Below are positions 6,447 to 13,134 of a stretch of DNA of 13,134 bases, piece by piece; position 1 is the stretch's first letter, and every line of letters begins with the position of its first letter. The notes below the pieces were generated by a model. That model saw only the letters and a list, made by a program, of their open reading frames with translations, did not search any database and was not told where the DNA came from. The position numbers and the translations under genes were made by a program. Source of the DNA: an uncultured Lachnospiraceae bacterium (lineage in GTDB: Bacteria > Bacillota > Clostridia > Lachnospirales > Lachnospiraceae); assembly GCA_910587895.1 (NCBI GenBank), contig CAJUOE010000021.1, positions 1-13,134 of the forward strand, in the 5' to 3' direction.

Positions 6447-7193
6447 CTATTGGCTTACATCCACATAATTTTCTGTCCCATCCAGTTCCCCGGTCAGGCT
6501 CCGGTAAAAATTAACGCTCACCTGCATCATATAAGGCGTTACCCATAACATGCCGATGCCGCACGACAAAAGCCCCAGCAAGGCCAGACCGATAAAGCTT
6601 AACTCAATATAAAAAAGCCTTCCCAGGTTGCCTTCCATCAGTTCCGCGCTCCTGTGAAACGCCTCCATGACCCCCATTTCACTGTGCTCTAACAGAATGA
6701 TAAACACCTGTGAGAAACGCAGCGCAACAATTATCATAATGACCATTCCCACAAGATACAATGCTGCGCCAATCGCGATCGCCAGAAACGTCCCGCCAAC
6801 CAGCCCAACTGAAAAACAAATCGTACCTGGCATGATGCAGACCATCTCTATGAGCATCAATAAAAGGTAGCCAAGCATATAGCGGAACGGCCTTTTGGAA
6901 AATTCTGTAAACATCATCCCAATGGATACTTCCTCTCCCCGGGCAAACCCAAAATACATCCGCAAAATCCCGCACTGAATCACAATGGATACCGCTGCGA
7001 TGATAAATGCCGCTATCATATATGTAATGTACTGCACCGTCCTGCCGCCGGTAAGGATAAGCAGAAAATAGAAGGGCATCAATAACGCCGATGTTATCAT
7101 CTGCATTAACAGGTTGGCGCCGATTGCAATTCCCCAATGCCCATTTAACTGTTCCCTTGATAATCGTTTTAACTCTGATGATGTATGTCTCAT
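6447..7193 (-). CDS. DUF975-family integral membrane protein
   Basis: The 248-residue protein begins with the DUF975-type soluble start RHTSSELKRLSREQLNGHWG, followed by about five or six hydrophobic segments (about 21-48, 54-77, 105-131, 134-158, 194-228). It shows the family-like block EAFHRSAELMEGNLGRLFYIELSFIGLALLG and ends near TPYMMQVSVNFYRSLTG. Function is unknown for the family. The start ATG at 7193 is 2 bases after the stop of the HExxH gene, with a modest GGAG site inside that gene's end, so translation is likely coupled. It has no promoter of its own. Downstream lie repeat copy B (antisense) and the back of the DUF4190 terminator. Confidence 0.85.
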   Translation of the reverse strand: MRHTSSELKRLSREQLNGHWGIAIGANLLMQMITSALLMPFYFLLILTGGRTVQYITYMIAAFIIAAVSIVIQCGILRMYFGFARGEEVSIGMMFTEFSKRPFRYMLGYLLLMLIEMVCIMPGTICFSVGLVGGTFLAIAIGAALYLVGMVIMIIVALRFSQVFIILLEHSEMGVMEAFHRSAELMEGNLGRLFYIELSFIGLALLGLLSCGIGMLWVTPYMMQVSVNFYRSLTGELDGTENYVDVSQ

Positions 7194-7195
7194 AT

Positions 7196-7807
7196 TTAAT
7201 AACGCTCCGTTTCAAATTCTTCCAAAGGTTTCGTCGCATAGTCAAAGCCTTTTCCCCTGACTGCATTTGCACGCACCTGTTTTTGGTTTTCTGCATAGGG
7301 ATTACGCTGGGCTTTTTGATTCTCCGCCTCCCTGGAATCTGCCGGATAGCGGATTCTGGTGGAAGTTGTTCCGCCTGACACATAATTCTTCCCGCACTCG
7401 GGACAGACAGCCGTCTCAAGCCGAACCGACACGGACAGCACTTCGCCGCCCTTTTGCGCAGCCTTGCTGTATGCATTTGCAACGTGCTTTCCCTCGTGGG
7501 CGCGCACCCGGCTCGCTGCCGCCTCCGGTGAAATATGGGATGCCGCCTTAAACGATACGTTCTCATTGGAGCCGTCTTTATACTTACGATTCTTACAGGT
7601 CTGGCACTCTTCCCCGGGTTCCTTGCCCCGCAGGCTGTCTTTCCCTGCCTGCTCTTCCTCCTGTGTCTTGCGGTTACCAGAAAGCGCGTCCATTTCTCCT
7701 GTTTTCCTGCCATTTTGCACGGTTCCATCTGTCGCCGGATATCCTGGCCTGTAATCCTGATTCATGCCATTTGGATATGTATTCCATCCCACCATAAAAT
7801 CTGCCAT
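7196..7807 (-). CDS. Small protein with HExxH and CxxC motifs, putative metalloprotein
   Basis: The 203-residue protein starts at ATG 7807, eight bases after GGAG (7819-7816) within AAAGGAGATG. A longer in-frame start at 7882 lies upstream of the promoter -35 and is rejected. There is no signal peptide or membrane segment. The first 65 residues are polar and low in complexity. A C-x2-C (Cys68, Cys71) is followed by VRAHEGKHVANAYSKAA, which carries HExxH (His104, Glu105, His108). Then comes ETAVCPECGKNYVSGGTT, a second C-x2-C (Cys135, Cys138), and a charged tail. The HExxH helix suggests a zinc peptidase-like fold, and the cysteine pairs could bind another metal. The arrangement recalls uncharacterised proteins with a VRxHExxH helix (SprA-related type); that link is from memory and uncertain. 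Peptidase activity is inferred only. It is cotranscribed with the DUF975 gene. Confidence 0.85.
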   Translation of the reverse strand: MADFMVGWNTYPNGMNQDYRPGYPATDGTVQNGRKTGEMDALSGNRKTQEEEQAGKDSLRGKEPGEECQTCKNRKYKDGSNENVSFKAASHISPEAAASRVRAHEGKHVANAYSKAAQKGGEVLSVSVRLETAVCPECGKNYVSGGTTSTRIRYPADSREAENQKAQRNPYAENQKQVRANAVRGKGFDYATKPLEEFETERY

Positions 7808-7847
7808 TCTGACATCTCCTTTGTTTCTTTCCCATTCCTTATGCCAC

Positions 7848-7876
7848 AGTATAGCATAGATTCCCGCCGTTGACAA
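7848..7876 (-). promoter_or_regulatory. Strong promoter of the HExxH-DUF975 operon
   Basis: On the minus strand TTGTCA (7876-7871) and TATACT (7853-7848) are separated by exactly 17 bases. This is the closest match to the sigma-A consensus in the window. It lies about 20 bases past the stop of the BspA-like gene with no terminator between, so readthrough from the secreted-protein cluster could also reach these two genes. Confidence 0.8.
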
Positions 7877-7896
7877 ATGCAAAAATTCAGCCGCCG

Positions 7897-9726
7897 TTAT
7901 TTACAGACCACCGTTTTGGCTTTGCTCCAGGCGCCGTAGAGTTTCTGTACTTTTTTCCCTGCCTTTGCATCCTTATACGAACGCATCCGCACATAATATT
8001 TCTCTCCCTTTACAAGTCCCTGCTTTATAGTCGCAGATGTGGCTCTGTTGTTCTTCACTGCCATAACCTTTGTATCATTCCTGTCTCTGAATTCCTTATC
8101 TGTGCTATACTGAATTTCGTAACCGGAAACATATTTGTCCCTGGTCCAGTTTACCTTGATCTTTTGTCCGCCCTGCGCCAGGACTGTTCGCATTTGAGGC
8201 TGCCTGGGACTGACTTTGACCGTAATTTTCACAGATGATGCATTATATTTCGAGGTTTTCTGCGCCTTCACAGTGATAACTGCAATTCCCGGCCCCTTTA
8301 TGGAAACTCTTCCCTTGCCGTTTACACTCACAACTTTTGTATCCGAACTTGCATAGGTCAGTTTCCCATTTCCGGTCTTTAATTTTACATTCAAGCGGAA
8401 GGGTCTGTCTTTGTATGTTTTGTTGTATTCCCTGGTCGCCTTGATGCTCTGGGTTTTCTTTGCGATGGCAAATTTTATCTTATGTTTCTTCGCATATTTC
8501 TCGGCGTAGGAACCTTTTTTTCCGTAAATTGTAAGCAGGGAGCTGCAATCTTCAAATGCTGCGCGACCTATCTTTTTCACGCTTTTGGGGATGGTGATGC
8601 TTGTCAGGCTGTCACACTCCAAAAATGCCATTTCTCCAATTTCCGTCACGCTTTCCGGCAAAACAACCTTATCCAGCTCGCAATCTCGAAATGCCCGTTC
8701 TCCGATAGTCTTTACACTTTTTGGAATCACTATCTTCTTTAAATCACTACCTTCAAATGTGCCGTCGTCAATGCTTGTGATTCCTTCTGGAATATTAAAA
8801 TTTTCCAATCCCTGGATTCCGGTGAACGCCCCAGCTCCGATGCTCTTTATGCTGTTTGGAATACGGATGCTTTCCAGCATACAGGCCGCAAACGCCCCGA
8901 CTTCAATTCGTTTTACGCCCTGTGAAATAGTAACATTTCTCAAATTACTGCCCGCAAACGCCCCATATCCAATATTTGCCACGCTTCCTGGAATCGTTAT
9001 ATCTTCCAGCCATGTGCAACAGGCAAATGCCCTGGAACCAATATTTGTAACGCCTTTGGGAATTACGATATCGCCTGATTTTCCACCAGGGCAGCAGATT
9101 AAGCATTTTTTATTATCATAAAGCAAACCGTCTTCCACATAATAACAGGAATTACCCGCATCCACATATATATTTTCCAGATTCCCGCAATCCTCAAATG
9201 CTCCCGCTTCAATCAGTGACACATTTTTTGGGATTGTTATCTCCGCCAGGCTGCAACAGCCGCTAAACGCTCCTTCCCCAATACCAGTCACGCTTTCCGG
9301 GAGCGTAATTTCTGTCAATTTTATACAATGGGAGAATGATGCTTCCCCAATAATTGTTACTCCTTTTGGAAAAGTCACTTTTGACAGATATTGGCAGCCA
9401 GAAAATGCATATTTCCCAATAATCTTTAGCCCATCTGGAAAAACCACTTCTGTTATTTTTTTATTTGCAAATGCATTTTCACCAATAATTTTAACTTCTT
9501 TGGGAATTACGACCTTCTTGGCCTCCCCCACATATTCTTTCAATATTTCATTTTCAATAATAAATCCATCTTTAGGCGCAGCCGCTTCCTTTTCTGCCTC
9601 ACCCCGCTCAAACCCTTCCTGCCCGGAAGCCTGTGCTGTTCCTGCAAATACAATCGGCATGGCAAACACCAGCGCAACGCTAATTACAAATGCAATAAGA
9701 CGTTTCCATCTACTACGCTCATCCAT
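7897..9726 (-). CDS. Secreted BspA-type LRR protein with Ig-like and FN3 C-terminal domains
   Basis: The 609-residue protein starts at ATG 9726, eight bases after GGAGG; a GTG at 9741 overlaps that site. The signal peptide is about 1-33 (basic RSRWKR, hydrophobic core, cleavage near AQASG). The LRR_5/BspA region spans about 71-401, with roughly 23-residue units of the form IPKSVxxIGxxAFxxCxxLxxI. It is interrupted at about 186-220 by the family-typical YVDAGNSCYYVEDGLLYDNKKCLI block. An Ig-like (Big_2-type) domain follows at about 425-505 (YASSDTKVVSVNGKGRVSIKGPGIAVITV). An FN3-like module covers about 510-609, ending YGAWSKAKTVVCK. There is no LPxTG, SLH or choline-binding anchor, so retention at the surface is unclear. 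Relatives bind host or matrix proteins. It is last of three secreted-protein genes in a row. Confidence 0.92.
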   Translation of the reverse strand: MDERSRWKRLIAFVISVALVFAMPIVFAGTAQASGQEGFERGEAEKEAAAPKDGFIIENEILKEYVGEAKKVVIPKEVKIIGENAFANKKITEVVFPDGLKIIGKYAFSGCQYLSKVTFPKGVTIIGEASFSHCIKLTEITLPESVTGIGEGAFSGCCSLAEITIPKNVSLIEAGAFEDCGNLENIYVDAGNSCYYVEDGLLYDNKKCLICCPGGKSGDIVIPKGVTNIGSRAFACCTWLEDITIPGSVANIGYGAFAGSNLRNVTISQGVKRIEVGAFAACMLESIRIPNSIKSIGAGAFTGIQGLENFNIPEGITSIDDGTFEGSDLKKIVIPKSVKTIGERAFRDCELDKVVLPESVTEIGEMAFLECDSLTSITIPKSVKKIGRAAFEDCSSLLTIYGKKGSYAEKYAKKHKIKFAIAKKTQSIKATREYNKTYKDRPFRLNVKLKTGNGKLTYASSDTKVVSVNGKGRVSIKGPGIAVITVKAQKTSKYNASSVKITVKVSPRQPQMRTVLAQGGQKIKVNWTRDKYVSGYEIQYSTDKEFRDRNDTKVMAVKNNRATSATIKQGLVKGEKYYVRMRSYKDAKAGKKVQKLYGAWSKAKTVVCK

Positions 9727-9823
9727 CTTCTCATCCTCCACTGACAGCCCGATTTCTGCTGTTTTACTTTATCCTTCTGCTACAATGAACTCTATGATAT
9801 CACGATTCATCATGCTGGCTTTT

Positions 9824-11308
9824 CTACATTTCAGAAAATGTAATCTTTTGTTTTTTTGCAAACGTTTCCGCATAAGAACCTTTTTTCCCATGTATTACCA
9901 GGCGCTTGCTACAGTCGTCAAACATCCAGGAATCAATCTTCTTCACGCTACCCGGAATCGTTATGCTCTCAAGGTTTTTGCAGCCGAAAAATACATATGA
10001 TGTGATCTTTTTTATGCCCTCCGGCAAGACCATGCTTTTCAATCCGGTGTATGCAAACGCCCCTCCCCCGATACTCTTCACTTTTCCCGGAATTGCAATG
10101 CTCTTTAAATTTTTACATTCGTAAAAAGTTTCCTTCTCTATCTTTTTCAAATTACGCGGAAGTTTCACGCTCCTAAGCCTATCACAGTAATAAAACGCTC
10201 CTTCCCCAATTTTTGTCACACTATCGGGAATAGCAATCTTCTTCAAGTTAGAGTATTTGAATGCACCCTCTTCTATTTTTGTCACGCTATCCGGGATTAC
10301 GATGCCTTTCAGGCTGCTTTCGGAAAACGCATCAGCCGAAATGGTTTTTACGCCTTTGGGGATGGTTAGCGTAGTCTTTAGCTTACAGGCATTAAATGCA
10401 CCTGGTCCGATACTTTTCAGACTTTTCGGAAGACGAATTCTATCCAATTCACAGCCATGGAATGCTTCCGTTTTAATGCTTTTGACTCCCTGCTGCATGG
10501 TGATGCTTTTCAATTCACTGAGGTAAAACGCCTGTTTGCCGATGGTTTTCACACTTCCCGGAATCACAACATTTTTCAGTTTCGTACAATAGGCAAAGGC
10601 TTCCGATCCAATACTGGTTACCCCTTTCGGTATCCTGATATTTCCTGATTTTCCACAAGGACAGCAGATTAAACTTTTTTTGCTGTCAAACAACATATTA
10701 TTTTTAGAATAATAATTGCGATTGCCAACATCCACTTTCAACTTTGAGAGCCGGCTGCATCGCCCAAATACCCTGCGTCCTATTTTTGCCACATTTTTGG
10801 GAATTTTTATGTCTGGCAGATTTTCACACTCCAAAAACGCTTCATTTTCAATACTTACCATGCTTTGTGGGAGGATAACTTTTTCCAGATTTACGCAATA
10901 AGAAAATGCCTGTTTCCCGATACTGGTTACCCCTTCTGGAATAACAATTTCCTCCAATCCATCACACCCGGAAAAAGCCCGTTCCCCGATGCTCGTTACC
11001 CCTTTCGGAATGATGACCTCCGTCAGCATCTGATCCGCAAAAGCTTCCTCGCCTATGGCTGTGACCCCTTTGGGAATCACCACTTTTTTCACCACTCCCA
11101 TATACTTCTTCAATGTGCCATTTTGAATGACGAACCCATTCGCAAGCGCATCACCGTCATCTCCGGTCACTGCTCCCCCTGCCAGTTTTTGACTTTCCCT
11201 TCCCGATATCTGCATCGTTTGAGCAGTAACCGACAAGGATGCCTGAAACAGCAGCGTAACGCCGATTGCCAACGATATGAAATGTTTCCATAAATTTTGC
11301 TTTTTCAT
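9824..11308 (-). CDS. Secreted BspA-type LRR protein without C-terminal modules
   Basis: The 494-residue protein starts at ATG 11308, seven bases after GGAGGG (11321-11316). It has a signal peptide (about 1-29, ending SVTAQ), a short linker holding VTGDDGD, then LRR_5/BspA repeats from about 74 to 465 (IPKGVTSIGERAFSGCDGLEEI and similar). It is plainly a paralogue of the next gene. The two share the N-terminal lead-in (NGFVIQNGTLKKYMG versus DGFIIENEILKEYVG), the Cys-rich interruption (LICCPCGKSGNI versus LICCPGGKSGDI), and the repeat-closing GKKGSYAExxAKKxKIxF. It stops right after that point (KITFSEM), just where its paralogue continues into Ig-like and FN3 domains. No anchor is visible. 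It lies 32 bases after the upstream gene, so they are probably cotranscribed. Confidence 0.92.
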   Translation of the reverse strand: MKKQNLWKHFISLAIGVTLLFQASLSVTAQTMQISGRESQKLAGGAVTGDDGDALANGFVIQNGTLKKYMGVVKKVVIPKGVTAIGEEAFADQMLTEVIIPKGVTSIGERAFSGCDGLEEIVIPEGVTSIGKQAFSYCVNLEKVILPQSMVSIENEAFLECENLPDIKIPKNVAKIGRRVFGRCSRLSKLKVDVGNRNYYSKNNMLFDSKKSLICCPCGKSGNIRIPKGVTSIGSEAFAYCTKLKNVVIPGSVKTIGKQAFYLSELKSITMQQGVKSIKTEAFHGCELDRIRLPKSLKSIGPGAFNACKLKTTLTIPKGVKTISADAFSESSLKGIVIPDSVTKIEEGAFKYSNLKKIAIPDSVTKIGEGAFYYCDRLRSVKLPRNLKKIEKETFYECKNLKSIAIPGKVKSIGGGAFAYTGLKSMVLPEGIKKITSYVFFGCKNLESITIPGSVKKIDSWMFDDCSKRLVIHGKKGSYAETFAKKQKITFSEM

Positions 11309-11340
11309 CCCATTTCCCTCCTCTGATTGTAAACGCCCTG

Positions 11341-12861
11341 CTACTTACACACCACCGTCCGCGTCTTACTCCATTTCCCATAAATATTTTCCGGAATGGC
11401 TGTCTCCAGGTAATACGTCTTCACCTCTTTGTAATTCCTTACCCGCACATAATATTTCTTTCCCGGTGACAATCCCTTAATCGTTGCCCTGAGATTTTTC
11501 GTGTTTATCGTTCTTTTGGATTTTTTAAACTTCCTGTCGCGGGCTATTTGAATCTGGTAACCGCTGGACTGGGCGTCCTTCTTCACAGATACCTGTGCCT
11601 CTCCCGGTTTTTTGCTGCTTACACGCCTGACTTTCCCACCTACCGGCGTTACCGTAAAAATTGCATAAGAATAGGCGTCATTACCAGTTTCTGGATGATT
11701 ATACCAGACGTTTTGCACAATCTTGTATTTTCCAATATCCTTTAGGCTGCCACCCTTAACCCCGGCAGTCATGCTCTTAATTTTATATGTAGGTCTATCA
11801 TCATTTTTCTCCAGATATGCATATTTAGAATCCTTTTTGATTGTTACTTTCGGCGCCTTAATTTTCTTTCCCGTATATTGTGCCTGTTTATGTGACAACT
11901 TCACGGATACAGATGGCATATAAGTATACATAAGCGCTGCAAACCGACCATACCGCGCCGTGACAGGGACTTTCCCATTTTTGTCTGTCTCTACGCTGAC
12001 GCCAAGATAGTATGTGCCAGCCGGCAAAATCCCAGAAAACCCTATGTAGTCACCATACTCTGCGTCCCACCACCAGTCACCATTTGCATAACTATATACG
12101 TCGCCATATTCCTCATTATATTCCACGAAATCTGGATTTTTCCAACTGGATATATATTTCCCATCTTTATTGTATAAGGTTACTACGAAAGTTTCCGGAT
12201 CATAATCTGTGATCTGCGTCGTCAGGCTAAATGTGAAGTAATTTAGCTCATTCAGCGTGAATGTATAATATTCTGTGGCTGCATTCTGCGCAAGGTGTCC
12301 ATAAAACTCCCGCCCTAACGGCACTTTTGCCGCCTTCTTACGCGTATTGTTATCCTCAAACTTCGCCTTTGCAGATTTAAATATAGCAGTGACCCCATAA
12401 TTCAGCCCTGCATCTGGAATCTTTGCATTCTTTGCCATCTGTATCCCATAGTAATAAACGCCTTTGTTCAACTGGTAAATCTGTTTCCCATTAGCCAGCT
12501 TTTTCCGGGGCGCCCAGTTCTTCCCATTCTGGTCTGTGAGGCAGGTTGCCAGTTTCCCTGTGTCCCCCTCCAGGCGAACTTCAAGCTGCCCGGAACTTTT
12601 TAAGGTCATCTGATACTGCTGCCCGTCGTCTCCTGTCACCAGCCGTCCCTGTGTTTTCTTTCCAAACTGTAATTGTTTTGCATTCTTTTTTGTATCCGGC
12701 GTTTTTGCAGCGCCTTGTTCCGTCACTTCCCGGACAGGGGATGCGTCGTCTGCCGTCACCGGAAGGGACGCCGCCTTGCTGTAATCTGCATAAACTCCAA
12801 CATTGCTTATTACCAATGCCAACGCACAGATCATAGCCGTAATCTTTCGTCTTCTACTCAT
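11341..12861 (-). CDS. Secreted multidomain protein with PPC-like, Ig-like and FN3 domains
   Basis: The 506-residue protein starts at ATG 12861, six bases after GGGAGG (12873-12868). It has a signal peptide (about 1-31; RRRK, a hydrophobic core, cleavage near SKAAS), then a Thr/Lys/Ala linker. Two pre-peptidase C-terminal (PPC)-like beta domains lie at about 65-160 and 165-310. The second has YYTFTLNELNYFTFSL and LPAGTYYLGVSV, and carries an unusual aromatic/acidic insert, YANGDWWWDAEYGDYIGF. An Ig-like domain follows (about 315-407; QAQYTGKKIKAPKVTIK). A C-terminal FN3-like module (about 408-506) ends YGKWSKTRTVVCK and clearly resembles that of the third gene in this cluster. No protease catalytic domain and no wall anchor are seen. 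Domain names are from motif reading; PPC is the least certain. Confidence 0.85.
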   Translation of the reverse strand: MSRRRKITAMICALALVISNVGVYADYSKAASLPVTADDASPVREVTEQGAAKTPDTKKNAKQLQFGKKTQGRLVTGDDGQQYQMTLKSSGQLEVRLEGDTGKLATCLTDQNGKNWAPRKKLANGKQIYQLNKGVYYYGIQMAKNAKIPDAGLNYGVTAIFKSAKAKFEDNNTRKKAAKVPLGREFYGHLAQNAATEYYTFTLNELNYFTFSLTTQITDYDPETFVVTLYNKDGKYISSWKNPDFVEYNEEYGDVYSYANGDWWWDAEYGDYIGFSGILPAGTYYLGVSVETDKNGKVPVTARYGRFAALMYTYMPSVSVKLSHKQAQYTGKKIKAPKVTIKKDSKYAYLEKNDDRPTYKIKSMTAGVKGGSLKDIGKYKIVQNVWYNHPETGNDAYSYAIFTVTPVGGKVRRVSSKKPGEAQVSVKKDAQSSGYQIQIARDRKFKKSKRTINTKNLRATIKGLSPGKKYYVRVRNYKEVKTYYLETAIPENIYGKWSKTRTVVCK

Positions 12862-12921
12862 AAAAATCCTCCCTTTATCATCTTCTTAAGATTTATTATC
12901 TTTGATATTCCCTTTAGTAAC

Positions 12922-12950
12922 AGCGTAGCACTTGTGCTATAATACGTCAA
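12922..12950 (-). promoter_or_regulatory. Possible promoter and operator of the secreted-protein cluster
   Basis: On the minus strand TTGACG (12950-12945) is 17 bases from TACGCT (12927-12922), a good -35 with a mediocre -10. The spacer contains most of a perfect inverted repeat, TAGCAC-TT-GTGCTA (12926-12939), which also touches the -10. A regulator bound there would block this promoter. The plus strand of the same stretch reads TATAAT (12938-12943), but without a convincing -35. Confidence 0.5.
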
Positions 12951-13028
12951 TGAAATGGAACATATTAAAGCCTTCTTCATAATCACATTACATTTTACTT
13001 ACATTTTTGGGAAACTTCCCCATAAGAA

Positions 13029-13060
13029 ATGACGAAATACTATCATTTATGATATGATAG
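13029..13060 (+). promoter_or_regulatory. Promoter with overlapping inverted repeat, upstream of the right-edge gene
   Basis: ATGACG (13029-13034) and TATGAT (13053-13058) are 18 bases apart and point at the right-edge gene. A perfect inverted repeat with 7-base arms, CTATCAT (13040-13046) and ATGATAG (13054-13060), separated by 7 bases, covers the -10. It could be an operator, although AT-rich DNA produces such repeats fairly often. Confidence 0.45.
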
Positions 13061-13092
13061 CATAGAATAAGACTTGGAATGGAGATGATTTT

Positions 13093-13134
13093 TTGAGACA
13101 ACACAAAAAAGAAGAAACAGCTTTGTTTTACACC
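13093..13134 (+). CDS. Start of an unrecognised gene, cut by the right edge
   Basis: A TTG at 13093 lies nine bases after a GGAG site (13081-13084) and opens a frame to the window end, reading (M)RQHKKEETALFYT. There is an in-frame stop at 13063-13065 and no in-frame ATG, so TTG is the likely start. An out-of-frame ATG-ATT-TTT-TGA (13085-13096) overlaps it. Fourteen codons are too few to name the product. The N-terminus is basic and polar, so this is not a signal peptide so far. Confidence 0.45.
   Translation, partial: MRQHKKEETALFYT

Noticed and set aside
6679..7728. 349-codon minus-strand open frame
   Set aside because: It overlaps two convincing genes (HExxH and DUF975) in another frame, and its product is Arg/Cys-rich without family features. 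It is a shadow frame.
8482..9121. Plus-strand frames with repetitive proteins antisense to the LRR gene
   Set aside because: Their periodicity simply mirrors the LRR repeats on the other strand, and they lack ribosome-binding sites.
10257..10526. Plus-strand repetitive frame antisense to the second LRR gene
   Set aside because: It is the same mirror effect of the LRR repeat period.

Overview
The window looks like chromosomal DNA of an anaerobic Gram-positive gut Clostridia, most likely Lachnospiraceae. Reasons: strong GGAGG ribosome-binding sites, sigma-A type promoters, moderate G+C, and BspA-type leucine-rich-repeat secreted proteins beside DUF4190 and DUF975 membrane proteins. The family is inferred from gene content; no marker gene is present to fix it. 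No rRNA, tRNA, CRISPR array, transposase or integrase is visible.

Layout. (1) 1-400, minus strand: the 5' part of an unrecognised gene that runs off the left edge and appears frameshifted near its start. (2) 421-587: divergent regulatory region with an 11-bp-spaced direct repeat upstream of a good -10. (3) 588-2586, plus: an OmpR-family response regulator and its membrane histidine kinase, separated by 1 base. (4) 2609-5697, minus and convergent with the kinase: a GtrB/DPM1-like membrane glycosyltransferase followed after 2 bases by the RNA-binding protein Tex. (5) 5796-6443: a small DUF4190-like membrane protein with its own promoter and terminator, bracketed by two copies of an 83-base structured repeat. 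(6) 6447-7807, minus: a small HExxH/CxxC protein and a DUF975 membrane protein, 2 bases apart, behind a strong promoter. (7) 7897-12861, minus: three secreted proteins in a row: a PPC-like/Ig-like/FN3 protein, an LRR-only BspA protein, and an LRR + Ig-like + FN3 BspA protein. (8) 12862-13134: a divergent regulatory region with two inverted repeats, then the first codons of a plus-strand gene that leaves the window.

How the parts fit. The two-component system probably senses an envelope or external signal and may regulate itself through the direct repeat. Its regulon cannot be read from this window. The glycosyltransferase, the DUF4190 and DUF975 membrane proteins and the three secreted proteins make this mainly a cell-surface region. 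The first and last secreted proteins end in a related FN3 module closing with TVVCK, and none has an LPxTG sorting signal. The least explained items are the paired 83-base repeat, the HExxH protein and the frameshifted left-edge gene.
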